Below, piece by piece: positions 31,933-41,176 of a DNA stretch of 64,000 nt. Below the pieces are notes generated by a model that was not told where the DNA came from, ran no database searches, and worked only from the letters and a program-made list of their open reading frames with translations. Source of the DNA: Vibrio sp. 10N.261.55.A7. Lineage in GTDB: Bacteria > Pseudomonadota > Gammaproteobacteria > Enterobacterales > Vibrionaceae. The stretch's first letter is position 1. Each line of letters starts with the position of its first letter. The translations under genes and the position numbers were made by a program. The stretch spans positions 20,067 through 84,066 of the forward strand of contig NZ_MCWZ01000317.1 in the NCBI RefSeq assembly GCF_002877365.1. Direction: 5' to 3'.

Positions 31933-32026
31933 TGTCTAATGTAAATCCACCTTGTCACGTTTATTCGATATCCGCACTCTCCATGTTTTATTAAAGGCGG
32001 GGAAATCATTTTCGCGTGATCACTGA

Positions 32027-32227
32027 GGGAGGAGTCATAATTTTACTCGTTACTTATCTATCTCTCTTGACATAAGAGAGCCACTTCCAGACTATGTTCT
32101 ACCTATACTTTTGTTGTTGTGAATGCTGATTGTTTCGGCAATTCTGTCACTTTTAATGCGTTATCGTCACTTGGGTTTTTCTATTGACGTTGAAAATACG
32201 TATCTCTATGCCAACAACAAAAAGTAA
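32027..32227 (+). pseudogene. Possible remnant of a small membrane protein, interrupted by TGA
   Basis: The gap between yqiA and parE holds a frame open from 32027 to 32119, a TGA at 32120-32122, then an ATG-started 34-residue ORF to a TAA at 32227. Read through, it gives RYLSISLDIREPLPDYVLPI, LLLL, stop, MLIVSAILSLLMRYRHLG and a polar tail ending ANNKK. The stop falls in the middle of what would be one membrane helix with positive-inside residues after it. There is no ATG and no well-placed RBS for the first part, though GGAGGAG occurs at 32028-32034. It may be a decayed gene or chance. I see no other gene in 31933-32260. Confidence 0.3.
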
Positions 32228-32260
32228 CCACTTAATTTTCTAATAAGTAAATTCCGTATT

Positions 32261-34141
32261 ATGACTGAACAATATAATGCTGGAGCCATTGAGGTTCTTA
32301 ATGGCTTAGAACCAGTACGTCGCCGACCAGGGATGTATACGGATACAGCGAGACCTAACCATTTGGGTCAGGAAGTCATCGATAACAGTGTCGATGAAGC
32401 GCTAGCCGGACATGCCTCAAAGGTGCAAGTAATTCTTCATGCCGATCAATCGCTAGAAGTGATTGATGATGGCCGTGGTATGCCTGTCGATATTCACCCT
32501 GAAGAAGGGATCTCGGGTGTCGAGCTCATTTTCTGTAAGCTTCACGCCGGTGGTAAGTTCTCGAACAAGAACTATCAATTTTCTGGTGGTTTACATGGTG
32601 TCGGTATTTCTGTGGTCAACGCGCTTTCGAAACGTGTTGAAGTGACTGTTCGTCGCGAGGGGCAAGTCTATGAGATGGCCTTTGAGAATGGTAATAAAGC
32701 CGAAGAACTCACGGTAACAGGCACTTGCGGTCGTCGTAATAAAGGAACCAGCGTTCATTTCTGGCCTGACACGAGCTATTTCGATTCAGGGAATTTCTCG
32801 GTTACACGTCTGATTAATAACTTACGAGCAAAAGCTGTTTTATGCCCAGGGCTTGAGATTACTTTTAGCGATAAAGTTAACGGTAACGAGCACAAGTGGT
32901 TCTACGAAGATGGCCTAAAAGATTATCTAGCAGAAGGCGTCAAGGGTTACACGGTTATTCCTGAAGTACCGTTTACTGGGGAGTTTTCAGCAGAAACGGA
33001 AGCGGCTAATTGGGCCATTATTTGGCAGCCAGAAGGCGGTGATATGATCACCGAAAGCTATGTAAACCTGATTCCAACGGCTCAAGGAGGCACGCATGTT
33101 AATGGCTTGCGTCAAGGCTTGTTGGACGCGATGCGAGAGTTTTGTGAATTCCGAAACCTGTTACCACGTGGCGTCAAGCTAACGGGCGATGATGTGTTTG
33201 AACGTTGTTCATACGTATTGTCGGTTAAAATTCAAGATCCTCAGTTTGCAGGCCAAACCAAAGAGCGTCTGTCTTCTCGTCAAACCGCGGCGTTTGTCTC
33301 TGGTGTTGTAAAAGACTCCTTTAGTCTGTGGCTCAATGAAAAGCCGCAACTTGCAGAGCAGCTTGCTGAAGTTTGTATCGCTAATGCCCATCGCCGTATG
33401 CGTGCAAGTAAAAAAGTCGTGCGTAAGAAGGTGGCTTCGGGTCCGGCTCTACCGGGGAAACTCACCGATTGTTCCGCACAAGACTTAAGCCGCACTGAAA
33501 TCTTCTTTGTCGAGGGGGATTCTGCGGGCGGTTCAGCTAAACAAGCACGTGATCGTGAATTCCAGGCCGTCATGCCACTTCGCGGTAAAATCCTCAATAC
33601 GTGGGAAGTCTCTGCTGATCAGGTATTAGCCTCACAAGAAGTCCATGACATCTCTGTTGCTTTGGGTATTGATCCTGATAGCGATAATTTAGAGAGCTTA
33701 CGTTACGGGAAAATTTGTATCCTTGCCGATGCGGACTCGGATGGTCTGCATATCGCGACACTCCTATGTGCGTTATTTACCCGTCACTTCCGAGCTTTAG
33801 TCGAAGCGGGACATATCTACGTAGCCATGCCGCCACTTTTCCGTATCGATTGCGGCAAAGAGGTTTTTTACGCCCTTGATGAAGATGAAAAAGAAGGCGT
33901 ACTAGAGCGGTTAAGTAAGAAAAAGGCCAAAATTAACGTACAGCGATTCAAAGGTCTGGGTGAGATGAACCCACTTCAATTGCGTGAAACTACAATGGAT
34001 CCAAACACTCGCCGCTTGGTTCAGCTGACTATCGATGATAGCGAAGCGACAATGGAAATGATGGATATGTTGCTAGGTAAGAAGCGTGCTGACGATCGCC
34101 GCTCATGGCTCCAATCTAACGGCGATATGGCAGAGGTTTAA
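32261..34141 (+). CDS. parE: DNA topoisomerase IV subunit B
   Basis: The ATPase subunit of topoisomerase IV, which decatenates daughter chromosomes. It has 626 aa (E. coli 630). The GHKL ATPase motifs are VIDNSVDEAL, DDGRGMP and GGLHGVGISVVNAL. A transducer domain follows (TQAKERLSS-type QTKERLSS). The TOPRIM domain has EGDSAGGSAKQARDR and DADSDGLH, with the C-terminal QRFKGLGEMNP. ParE rather than GyrB is indicated by the length (no GyrB insert) and by parC six bases downstream. The RBS is weak (TAAGTAA). In E. coli parE and parC are separated; here they are a tight pair. Confidence 0.97.
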   Translation: MTEQYNAGAIEVLNGLEPVRRRPGMYTDTARPNHLGQEVIDNSVDEALAGHASKVQVILHADQSLEVIDDGRGMPVDIHPEEGISGVELIFCKLHAGGKFSNKNYQFSGGLHGVGISVVNALSKRVEVTVRREGQVYEMAFENGNKAEELTVTGTCGRRNKGTSVHFWPDTSYFDSGNFSVTRLINNLRAKAVLCPGLEITFSDKVNGNEHKWFYEDGLKDYLAEGVKGYTVIPEVPFTGEFSAETEAANWAIIWQPEGGDMITESYVNLIPTAQGGTHVNGLRQGLLDAMREFCEFRNLLPRGVKLTGDDVFERCSYVLSVKIQDPQFAGQTKERLSSRQTAAFVSGVVKDSFSLWLNEKPQLAEQLAEVCIANAHRRMRASKKVVRKKVASGPALPGKLTDCSAQDLSRTEIFFVEGDSAGGSAKQARDREFQAVMPLRGKILNTWEVSADQVLASQEVHDISVALGIDPDSDNLESLRYGKICILADADSDGLHIATLLCALFTRHFRALVEAGHIYVAMPPLFRIDCGKEVFYALDEDEKEGVLERLSKKKAKINVQRFKGLGEMNPLQLRETTMDPNTRRLVQLTIDDSEATMEMMDMLLGKKRADDRRSWLQSNGDMAEV

Positions 34142-34147
34142 TTTATA

Positions 34148-36412
34148 ATGTCCACTGAAATTACTTATGATGGCGTTGAACAACTGCCGATGCGCAAGTT
34201 CACCGAAGACGCTTATCTAAATTACTCAATGTACGTCATTATGGACCGTGCATTGCCTTACATTGGTGATGGTTTAAAACCGGTTCAGCGACGTATTATT
34301 TACGCAATGTCAGAGCTTGGTCTGTCTGCGGCATCAAAGTATAAGAAATCAGCACGTACTGTTGGTGATGTACTTGGTAAGTATCACCCACACGGTGATT
34401 CAGCGTGTTACGAAGCGATGGTATTGATGGCCCAGCCATTTTCATATCGTTACCCGCTTGTCGATGGGCAAGGGAACTGGGGTGCACCTGATGATCCTAA
34501 ATCTTTTGCTGCAATGCGTTATACCGAAGCGAAACTCTCTAAATTTGCTGAAGTTCTTCTTGGTGAATTAGGTCAGGGTACGGTTGAGTGGCAGCCAAAC
34601 TTTGATGGCACAATGAAAGAGCCACAAATGTTGCCAGCACGCCTACCTCATATTCTGCTTAATGGCATTACGGGTATTGCTGTTGGTATGGCGACGGACA
34701 TTCCGCCGCATAACGTACGTGAAGTGGCCGATGCTACGATTCATCTATTGGATAATCCGAAAGCAGAACTGAGCGATGTGATGAGCTTTGTTCAAGGCCC
34801 TGACTATCCGACAGAAGCAGAAATTATTTCGCCTAAAGGTGATATTGAAAAAATCTACCGCACTGGTCGTGGCAGCATTAAAATGCGCGCGGTTTGGCAT
34901 AAAGAGGGCAATGACATTGTTATCACTGCTCTGCCACATCAAGTCTCAGGTGCGAAACTGTTAGAGCAGATAGCCGCTCAAATGCGTGCGAAAAAGCTGC
35001 CTATGGTGGATGACTTGCGTGATGAGTCGGATCATGAAAATCCAACTCGTATCGTAATTGTACCTCGTTCGAATCGCATCGATTGTGACCAACTGATGAA
35101 CCACCTGTTTGCATCCACCGATCTTGAGAAAAACTTCCGAGTTAACCTCAATATGATTGGCTTAGATGATAAGCCACAAGTGAAAGGGTTAGTTCAAATA
35201 CTTTCTGAGTGGATTGAGTATCGTCGCGCCACGGTGCGTCGTCGCTTGCAGCACCGCTTAGATAAAGTTCTCGCTCGCCTACATATCTTGGAAGGCTTGT
35301 TAGTTGCGTACCTTAATATTGATGAAGTCATTGAGATCATTCGTACTGAAGACGAGCCTCGTCCAGTATTAATGAGTCGCTTCAATATTACAGAAACGCA
35401 AGCGGATGCGATCTTAGACATCAAATTACGAAACTTAGCTAAGTTAGAAGAGTTTAAGATTCGTGGAGAGCAAGATGAACTCGCAAAAGAGCGTGATAAG
35501 CTTGAAAAACTGCTGGGTTCTGAACGTCGACTTAGCACATTAATTAAGAAAGAGATCCAGGCTGACGCCGAGAAGTATGGCGATGATCGTCGCTCTCCTT
35601 TAGTGGAACGTGCTGAAGCAAAAGCGCTCACTGAGCGTGATCTTGTTCCTAGCGAACCGATTACGGTTGTTCTTTCTGAAAAAGGCTGGATTCGCCACGC
35701 TAAAGGGCATGAAGTTGACGCTGAAACACTCAATTATAAGTCGGGTGATCAATACTTAGCTCACGCACGTGGCAAGAGTAATCAGCAAGCCGTGTTCTTT
35801 GGTAGTGATGGTCGAAGCTATTCACTTGAATCTCATTCTTTACCATCAGCAAGAAGCCAAGGGGAACCGATAACGGGTCGACTCAACATCAGTGTGGGAA
35901 GTTCTATGCGCCAAGTGATCATGGGTGAAGATGAACAGTTATGGCTTGTTGGCTCAGATGCGGGTTACGGTTTTGTGTGTAAAGGCAGTGATTTATTGTC
36001 TAAGAACAAGAGCGGTAAAGCACTCGTTAATCTGCCACAAAACTCTGAAGTGATGCCTCCGTACACGGTGAATAGTTTGGACTCAGATGAAATCCTTGCG
36101 ATCACGAATCTAGGCCGCATGCTGCTGTTTCCAATTAAGGATCTGCCACAGCTTGGAAAAGGTAAGGGCAATAAGATCATCAACATTCCAGCGGCGAAAG
36201 CGAAAGAGCGTGAGGAATTCGTTTCACACTTAATTGCGTTACCGCAAGGTGCATCGTTAACCCTTTATGCAGGAAAGCGTAAGCTTGGTTTAAAACCGGC
36301 TGACTTAGATAACTTCCGTGGTGAACGTGGTCGTCGAGGAAGTCTACTACCTAGAGGCTTGCAAAGAGTCACTCGAATCGAGCTTGATGAAGAAACGGCT
36401 CAAGAGAGTTAG
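34148..36412 (+). CDS. parC: DNA topoisomerase IV subunit A
   Basis: The breakage-reunion subunit of topoisomerase IV. It has 754 aa (E. coli 752). The winged-helix region has [19 protein letters not shown]; the quinolone-resistance positions equivalent to E. coli S80 and E84 (about residues 85 and 89) are Ser and Glu, the sensitive type. The active-site Tyr is in [11 protein letters not shown] (about 125). A coiled-coil gate region and a C-terminal beta-pinwheel (from about 500, ending [13 protein letters not shown]) follow. It starts 6 bp after parE and ends at a strong terminator. Confidence 0.97.
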   Translation: MSTEITYDGVEQLPMRKFTEDAYLNYSMYVIMDRALPYIGDGLKPVQRRIIYAMSELGLSAASKYKKSARTVGDVLGKYHPHGDSACYEAMVLMAQPFSYRYPLVDGQGNWGAPDDPKSFAAMRYTEAKLSKFAEVLLGELGQGTVEWQPNFDGTMKEPQMLPARLPHILLNGITGIAVGMATDIPPHNVREVADATIHLLDNPKAELSDVMSFVQGPDYPTEAEIISPKGDIEKIYRTGRGSIKMRAVWHKEGNDIVITALPHQVSGAKLLEQIAAQMRAKKLPMVDDLRDESDHENPTRIVIVPRSNRIDCDQLMNHLFASTDLEKNFRVNLNMIGLDDKPQVKGLVQILSEWIEYRRATVRRRLQHRLDKVLARLHILEGLLVAYLNIDEVIEIIRTEDEPRPVLMSRFNITETQADAILDIKLRNLAKLEEFKIRGEQDELAKERDKLEKLLGSERRLSTLIKKEIQADAEKYGDDRRSPLVERAEAKALTERDLVPSEPITVVLSEKGWIRHAKGHEVDAETLNYKSGDQYLAHARGKSNQQAVFFGSDGRSYSLESHSLPSARSQGEPITGRLNISVGSSMRQVIMGEDEQLWLVGSDAGYGFVCKGSDLLSKNKSGKALVNLPQNSEVMPPYTVNSLDSDEILAITNLGRMLLFPIKDLPQLGKGKGNKIINIPAAKAKEREEFVSHLIALPQGASLTLYAGKRKLGLKPADLDNFRGERGRRGSLLPRGLQRVTRIELDEETAQES

Positions 36413-36431
36413 GTTAAGTTTGGATAGTATG

Positions 36432-36459
36432 AAAAAGCCCCTTTAATTAGGGGCTTTTT
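36432..36459. terminator. Bidirectional terminator between parC and degS
   Basis: AAAAAGCCCC (36432-36441) pairs with GGGGCTTTTT (36450-36459) across an 8-base loop. It serves both converging genes. Confidence 0.9.
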
Positions 36460-36479
36460 AGATATAAATGAAAGGTCAA

Positions 36480-37544
36480 TTATTCGCGCGTATCTTCGGC
36501 AATAATAACAGGAAGAGTAAGCTCTTCTCCTTTTCTTAAAACCAGAACATCAACTTCAGTACCCGGTCGTAGGTCGGTAACGATATCCATCACGCTTTGT
36601 CGTCCATTGATCTTATTGCCATCTATTCTCAGAATAATATCTTGAGCTTCAAAGCCAGCGGCTGCGCCTGGCCCATTTGGGTCTACACCCAATACAACGA
36701 TGCCACCTAAGTGCTCATTGCCCAGTAACCGAGAGGTGACCGAGTTAATATCTTGACCGTCGATTCCGATGTAGCCTCTAATCACCCTTCCATCAGCGAT
36801 GATTTTATTCATGATCTTGTAAGCAAGCTTATAGGGAATAGCGAATGAAATACCGTAGGTTTCTGTATCAGTGGCTTGTTGAAAAGAGGCGGTATTGATG
36901 CCAACGAGCTCGCCTTTAGTGTTGACGAGAGCCCCCCCCGAGTTACCTTGGTTAATAGCAGCATCTGTTTGAATGAAAGCTTGCCGCCCATCAGCACTGA
37001 TGGAAGAACGCCCCGTAGCGGAAATAATACCAAATGTGGTTGTTTGCCCTAGATTGTAAGGGTTACCAATGGCCAGTACGACATCGCCAACTTTCGCGCT
37101 GAATTCTGAATTTTGAGGAATAATTGGGAGGTTTTCTCCCTCAATCTGCAAAATGGCAATATCAGTACGACGGTCTTTACCGACTAATTGCGCTGCGGCA
37201 ACGCGACCATCTTGCAGAGCTACAATGATCTGATCGGCCAGGGCAACAACATGGTAGTTGGTAATGATGTAACCCTTTTCACTAATGATGACTCCAGACC
37301 CTAAGCCTTGCGTAGACAGTTTTGAGCGATTGTCTTCAGTGTATTTTCTGCTATAGATGTTAACGACAGCAGGGGCTGCTTTTCGAACGGCTTGATTGAA
37401 GGAAAGTTGAATCGAAGAGATATCGCTTGGCGTCGTCGTTATAACCTGTGGCAAAAGGTTAGGTCGCAATGATGGCACTGCAAGTAACAAAATAAGTGCG
37501 GTAGCTAGCCCCAATACAACTGAACGTAACATAAAACCCAGCAT
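36480..37544 (-). CDS. degS: Periplasmic stress-sensor serine protease DegS
   Basis: A membrane-anchored trypsin-like protease that senses misfolded porins with its PDZ domain and cleaves RseA to release sigma-E. I use the ATG at 37544 (MLGFMLRSVVLG), preceded by GAGGAAAG, giving 354 aa (E. coli 355); the frame runs upstream to 37637 without an RBS. The N-terminal anchor is at about 5-25. The catalytic triad lies in TNYHVVAL (His), RRTDIAIL (Asp) and GNSGGALV (Ser). One PDZ domain (about 255-345) distinguishes it from DegQ. It lies downstream of degQ on the same strand, but a terminator-like hairpin and a 14-bp repeat separate them. Confidence 0.96.
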   Translation of the reverse strand: MLGFMLRSVVLGLATALILLLAVPSLRPNLLPQVITTTPSDISSIQLSFNQAVRKAAPAVVNIYSRKYTEDNRSKLSTQGLGSGVIISEKGYIITNYHVVALADQIIVALQDGRVAAAQLVGKDRRTDIAILQIEGENLPIIPQNSEFSAKVGDVVLAIGNPYNLGQTTTFGIISATGRSSISADGRQAFIQTDAAINQGNSGGALVNTKGELVGINTASFQQATDTETYGISFAIPYKLAYKIMNKIIADGRVIRGYIGIDGQDINSVTSRLLGNEHLGGIVVLGVDPNGPGAAAGFEAQDIILRIDGNKINGRQSVMDIVTDLRPGTEVDVLVLRKGEELTLPVIIAEDTRE

Positions 37545-37633
37545 ACTTTCCTCTGCGGATGGATTAAAACTTTTGTGATTAAACGTGTTTTTACAATTGC
37601 TGCTGTCGAAGCATAGCATTAGATTGATAAATA

Positions 37634-37666
37634 ACAAAAAGGCGTCACCGAGTAGGGGACGCCTTT
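37634..37666 (-). terminator. Terminator of degQ
   Basis: AAAGGCGTC (37638-37646) pairs with GACGCCTTT (37658-37666). On the minus strand the stem is followed by TTGTTATTT. It lies about 75 bp after the degQ stop and about 90 bp before degS. Confidence 0.7.
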
Positions 37667-37684
37667 GGGGCTTATACGTGATTA

Positions 37685-37732
37685 ATTCTATTACTGAAAT
37701 TCTATTACTGAAATTCTATTACTGAAATTCTA
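37685..37732. repeat. 14-bp tandem repeat, 3.4 copies
   Basis: The unit ATTCTATTACTGAA is repeated exactly three times (37685-37726) with a partial fourth copy (ATTCTA), directly after the degQ stop codon. Confidence 0.9.
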
Positions 37733-37738
37733 AGGTCA

Positions 37739-39106
37739 CTATCGAATCACTAGGTAAATAGTACGATCACCACGTTGGATATTGAGTGCCAGAACGCCGG
37801 GTTGCTGCTCTATAATTGCTCTAAAGTCAGCAATGTTCTTCACGCGTTTACGGTTAACACCGATGATCACATCGTTGGCTAGAAGTTGGTAAGCCTCCGC
37901 CGAAGAGCCTTCTTCGACACTGGATACCTTCACCCCTTCGATGGCATCACTGTCTGTCGTGTTGGTTAATTCGGCACCTGAAAGTCCTGGGTGTAACTTA
38001 TCTGCTGCTGTCTTACTGGTGGCTTGTTCGCCCAGCGTGACGTCAAAATTCAGTTTATCCCCGTCACGAATAACACCGATAGTCAGTTCTTTACCCGCTC
38101 CAAGAGTGGCAACCTTTGCCCTAAGTTCGCTAAAGGTATTAATCTTTTTACCATTTACTGTGGTAATTATATCTCCAGCTAAAAGACCGGCAGTGTCAGC
38201 GGCACTGTCTGGTACAACTTGGCTCACGAATGCGCCTTTACTGGATTCATAACCCAGAGCTTCGGCAAGTTCAGAGGTAATTTCCCCTCCTTGAACGCCC
38301 AACATGCCACGCTTCACTTCACCAAAATTGATGATTTGCTCGGTGAGGTTTCTCATCATATTGGCTGGAATAGCAAAGCCGATACCTACATTACCGCCGT
38401 TCGGGCCCAAAATAGCGGTGTTGATACCGATTAGCTCTCCGTTTAAGTTAACGAGAGCACCACCTGAATTACCACTATTAATCGCAGCATCGGTTTGAAT
38501 GAAATTCTCAAAGTTTTCTAGATTAAGACCGCTTCTTCCAAGGGCAGAAACGATTCCTGACGTCACCGTTTGTCCTAAACCAAATGGATTACCGATTGCG
38601 ACTGCAAAGTCACCAACGCGCAATTTATCAGAATCAGCCAAATCAATTTGAGTCAGATTCTTCGCTTTTTCTAGTTTTAGTAAGGCAATATCAGACATTT
38701 GGTCGCCACCGACAAGTTCGGCGTCGTATTCTCGACCATCCTTGAGTTTCACTCGTATTTTCTCTGCGCCATTTATGACGTGATAGTTAGTCACAATATG
38801 ACCTTGTTCCGCGTCAATGATGACGCCAGACCCAAGCCCTCTAAATGGTCTTTCCTGTACTTGGTCGGTTGGGAAGTCTGGTCCAAAGAAAAAACGAAAC
38901 TGTTCTGGAAGTTGTTGTCTAGATACTTGAGTGCCTTCCACTGCAATACTCACAACAGCAGGTGTGACTGTTTCTAACATGGGAGCTAAGCTAGGAATGG
39001 ATTCACCATCGACAGAAACGGGTAAAGCCGCGCTTACTGATAAAGGGGTGATGATTGAACTTAAGCTGAGAGTAAGGGAGGTTAATAAAAGCAAAGGTTT
39101 TTTCAT
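37739..39106 (-). CDS. degQ: Periplasmic serine endoprotease/chaperone DegQ (DegP/HtrA family)
   Basis: It degrades or holds misfolded envelope proteins. It has 455 aa from the ATG at 39106 with RBS GGAG (E. coli DegQ 455). The signal peptide is about residues 1-26 (ending SVSA-ALP). The trypsin-like domain has TNYHVINGA (His), MSDIALLKL (Asp) and NSGNSGGALV (Ser). The LA loop is short (QVSRQQLPEQFRFFFG), as in DegQ rather than E. coli DegP. Two PDZ domains follow (about 265-355 and 370-455). A sigma-E-like promoter lies upstream. zapG precedes and degS follows on the same strand, the same locus as in E. coli. Vibrios commonly call this gene degP or degQ. Confidence 0.95.
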   Translation of the reverse strand: MKKPLLLLTSLTLSLSSIITPLSVSAALPVSVDGESIPSLAPMLETVTPAVVSIAVEGTQVSRQQLPEQFRFFFGPDFPTDQVQERPFRGLGSGVIIDAEQGHIVTNYHVINGAEKIRVKLKDGREYDAELVGGDQMSDIALLKLEKAKNLTQIDLADSDKLRVGDFAVAIGNPFGLGQTVTSGIVSALGRSGLNLENFENFIQTDAAINSGNSGGALVNLNGELIGINTAILGPNGGNVGIGFAIPANMMRNLTEQIINFGEVKRGMLGVQGGEITSELAEALGYESSKGAFVSQVVPDSAADTAGLLAGDIITTVNGKKINTFSELRAKVATLGAGKELTIGVIRDGDKLNFDVTLGEQATSKTAADKLHPGLSGAELTNTTDSDAIEGVKVSSVEEGSSAEAYQLLANDVIIGVNRKRVKNIADFRAIIEQQPGVLALNIQRGDRTIYLVIR

Positions 39107-39181
39107 CTGATAACTCCATATAGATAAAGGTCAATATAGCAACACTTTGAAAGTGCTCACTAAAGTCGACGCTAGTCTGAG

Positions 39182-39210
39182 TTATGACTCAAAAACCTTC
39201 ACTTAGTTCC
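39182..39210 (-). promoter_or_regulatory. Candidate sigma-E promoter of degQ
   Basis: Read on the minus strand: GGAACTA (39210-39204), exactly 16 bases, then TCATAA (39187-39182). The known sigma-E consensus is GGAACTT-N16-TCTGA-like, with GGAAC the most informative part. It lies about 80 bp before the degQ ATG, in the degQ/zapG gap. degQ-type proteases are known sigma-E targets. Confidence 0.5.
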
Positions 39211-39232
39211 AATCAAGGTTGAATTTGCAAAA

Positions 39233-39682
39233 TCAAGATGCTTTCGCGGTGACGACTTCTTCCGAACGAATAATTTCTTTTTCTTTATCGGTAAAAAGTC
39301 CTGTCGATCCTTTTGCGTAGTCTTTAGGTGCTTGATTTGGTTGATCTGAAGCCTCGATAACTTCACTTTCTTCGTTTTGTAGAGTGATTTTCTTAGTGAA
39401 AGGGTTGTCTTGTTCTGGTTGGTTAGGCAGAAGCTCAGATGACGTTTTCGCCATATGCTGATAAAGCTTTGTGTAATCCTTGCCTAACGTGTCGAGCATT
39501 TCGGCACTTTGTGCGAAGTAGTCAGTGAGTTCTTGCTTTTGTTGCTCCAATGCAAACTTTGCGGTCTCTAGATCTTTTTGAACGGATTTTTGTTTTTTAT
39601 ATTCAGGAGTAGTGAAGCGACCGAAAAGAACTCCTAATACGGCACCAATTAATAAACCAACAACGGCGTAAATCCAAGGCAT
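39233..39682 (-). CDS. zapG: Z-ring associated protein ZapG (YhcB, DUF1043)
   Basis: An inner-membrane protein linked to cell division and envelope growth. It has 149 aa with RBS GGAG. One N-terminal membrane helix (about 3-22, WIYAVVGLLIGAVLGVLFGR) is followed by a cytoplasmic coiled coil (about 30-85, LETAKFALEQQKQELTDYF) and a variable acidic C-terminus. The size and layout match E. coli YhcB (132 aa). It is divergent from zapE and upstream of degQ, the conserved arrangement. Confidence 0.92.
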   Translation of the reverse strand: MPWIYAVVGLLIGAVLGVLFGRFTTPEYKKQKSVQKDLETAKFALEQQKQELTDYFAQSAEMLDTLGKDYTKLYQHMAKTSSELLPNQPEQDNPFTKKITLQNEESEVIEASDQPNQAPKDYAKGSTGLFTDKEKEIIRSEEVVTAKAS

Positions 39683-39826
39683 ATATTGCTCCTTAATAAG
39701 GGGAATTTAACAAGCTGATTACCACTTGCTTACACATGTATATGACGCATGTTACTATGGCCGGAAGGCTCGATAAAGAGCTATGCGATTATTTTGCAGA
39801 GTAACTTGGCGGTAAGCGAATTCTAT

Positions 39827-40930
39827 ATGACACCAAAAGAAAAGTATGAAAATGACATAAAAGTGCATGGCTTTCAAAAGGATGAGGCTCAATATCAAGC
39901 TGTTGAAGCACTAGACCAACTTCATCACCAAATTATTGAGTACCTTAATACTCCTAAGCCGTCACTCACTCGTTGGCAAAAGCTATTAGGGAAGAAGGAA
40001 AATGTTCCCGAGGTCCCTAATGGTCTGTACTTTTGGGGTGGAGTAGGAAGAGGGAAAACCTATCTAATGGACTCTTTCTTTGATTCTTTGCCAAGTGACA
40101 AAAAGATGCGAGTGCATTTTCATCGCTTTATGTATCGAGTGCATGATGAGCTGAAAGCCCTTGGAGAAGTGAGTGATCCTCTCGAGGTTGTGGCTGACAC
40201 GTTTAAGTTAGAAACGGACATCATTTGTTTTGATGAATTTTTTGTGTCAGACATTACTGATGCCATGATTTTGGGCACTTTGTTCCAAGCGCTGTTTGCT
40301 CGAGGCGTCATTCTCGTTGCGACCTCTAATATCCCCCCTCATGATCTTTATCGAAATGGACTGCAGCGAGCAAGGTTTTTACCTGCCATTCAGTTAATAG
40401 AAAAGCATTGCAAGATAATGAATGTTGATAGCGGTGTCGATTACCGGTTAAGGACGCTAGAGCAAGCAGAGATTTACCATTACCCACTTGATGAGGTTGC
40501 GAGTGAAAATTTGTATCGTTACTACGGGCAACTCGTCGGGGAAGAAAAGCAAATTCAAACTCATATAGAGATCAATCATCGCGAAATTGATGTCATTGAG
40601 GCCAATGATGGTGTTTTACATGCGACGTTTGAACAGCTGTGCCAAAGCGCTAGAAGTCAAAATGATTATATTGAGATCTCTAAAATCTATCATACGGTAT
40701 TGCTGGCTGATGTTCGTATGATGGGAGAGACCCTTGATGATGCCGCTCGACGGTTTATTGCGCTAGTTGATGAGTTCTATGAACGGAATGTGAAATTAAT
40801 TATTTCTGCGGAAGTTAAATTAGAGAACCTATATAAAGGCGGGATTCTTGAATTTGAGTTTAAGCGTTGCCAGTCAAGGTTAATCGAAATGCAAAGCCAT
40901 GATTATTTGGCAAAAGAGCATTTGGGTTAG
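39827..40930 (+). CDS. zapE: Cell division protein ZapE (AFG1-like ATPase)
   Basis: An ATPase that associates with FtsZ rings late in constriction in E. coli. It has 367 aa from the ATG at 39827 (MTPKEKYENDI); the frame opens at 39749 but the family starts with this sequence (E. coli 375). The AFG1/LACE1-type AAA+ domain has Walker A GGVGRGKTY, Walker B IICFDEF and sensor motif VATSNIPP. The RBS is weak. It is divergent from zapG across a 144-bp gap that must hold both promoters; I see no clear -35/-10 pair there. Confidence 0.94.
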   Translation: MTPKEKYENDIKVHGFQKDEAQYQAVEALDQLHHQIIEYLNTPKPSLTRWQKLLGKKENVPEVPNGLYFWGGVGRGKTYLMDSFFDSLPSDKKMRVHFHRFMYRVHDELKALGEVSDPLEVVADTFKLETDIICFDEFFVSDITDAMILGTLFQALFARGVILVATSNIPPHDLYRNGLQRARFLPAIQLIEKHCKIMNVDSGVDYRLRTLEQAEIYHYPLDEVASENLYRYYGQLVGEEKQIQTHIEINHREIDVIEANDGVLHATFEQLCQSARSQNDYIEISKIYHTVLLADVRMMGETLDDAARRFIALVDEFYERNVKLIISAEVKLENLYKGGILEFEFKRCQSRLIEMQSHDYLAKEHLG

Positions 40931-40988
40931 GGTGAAATTTGAACAGTGGCAGTCGCCTAAAAAAAATCGTGATTTTGTTCAAAAAGAG

Positions 40989-41017
40989 GTGATTTTTTCT
41001 TCGCTCTTCTCTATAAT
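40989..41017 (+). promoter_or_regulatory. Candidate promoter of rplM-rpsI
   Basis: A perfect -10 TATAAT (41012-41017) with a weak -35 GTGATT (40989-40994) at 17 bp. It is followed by CCTGCGACC, a GC-rich discriminator of the kind seen at growth-rate-regulated promoters. Transcription would start near 41024 and leave a leader of about 150 bases before rplM. Confidence 0.6.
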
Positions 41018-41029
41018 CCTGCGACCTAC

Positions 41030-41176
41030 CGTTACTGCGGGCCTCTAGCGTTGAGTAAAATCACGTTACGCCAAGAGTTTTCCAACACTCGAAGGGGTGA
41101 TGAATGGTAACTCTTAGACAGTGGGAATACGTAAGTATTCCTTAAGTGTAAATTTTTTAAATAGGTAATTATTAGC
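41030..41176 (+). promoter_or_regulatory. Structured rplM leader, possible L13 autoregulatory region
   Basis: Two hairpins are visible. In the first, AAGAGTT (41073-41079) pairs with AACTCTT (41109-41115) and encloses a nested CACTC/GGGTG stem (41086-41099). The second is GGAATAC GTAA GTATTCC (41124-41141), about 35 bases before the ATG. Autoregulation of rplM-rpsI by L13 is established in E. coli; that this leader does the same is inference. Confidence 0.45.

Noticed and set aside
32028..32075. GGAGGAG followed by a short frame as a leader peptide of parE
   Set aside because: The codon at the right spacing is ATA, not a usual start, and the frame ends after 12 codons. It is noted only as part of the possible remnant.
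34400..34520. Quinolone-resistance changes in parC
   Set aside because: The positions equivalent to E. coli S80 and E84 are Ser and Glu, the wild-type residues.
35194..35733. 179-codon antisense frame in parC (and similar frames in degQ, relA, glnE)
   Set aside because: It is a shadow frame over a conserved gene, Ser/Arg-rich as expected from the reverse complement, with no independent support.
37685..37732. Short repeat array as a CRISPR
   Set aside because: The units are 14 bp, directly adjacent with no spacers, and there are no cas genes.
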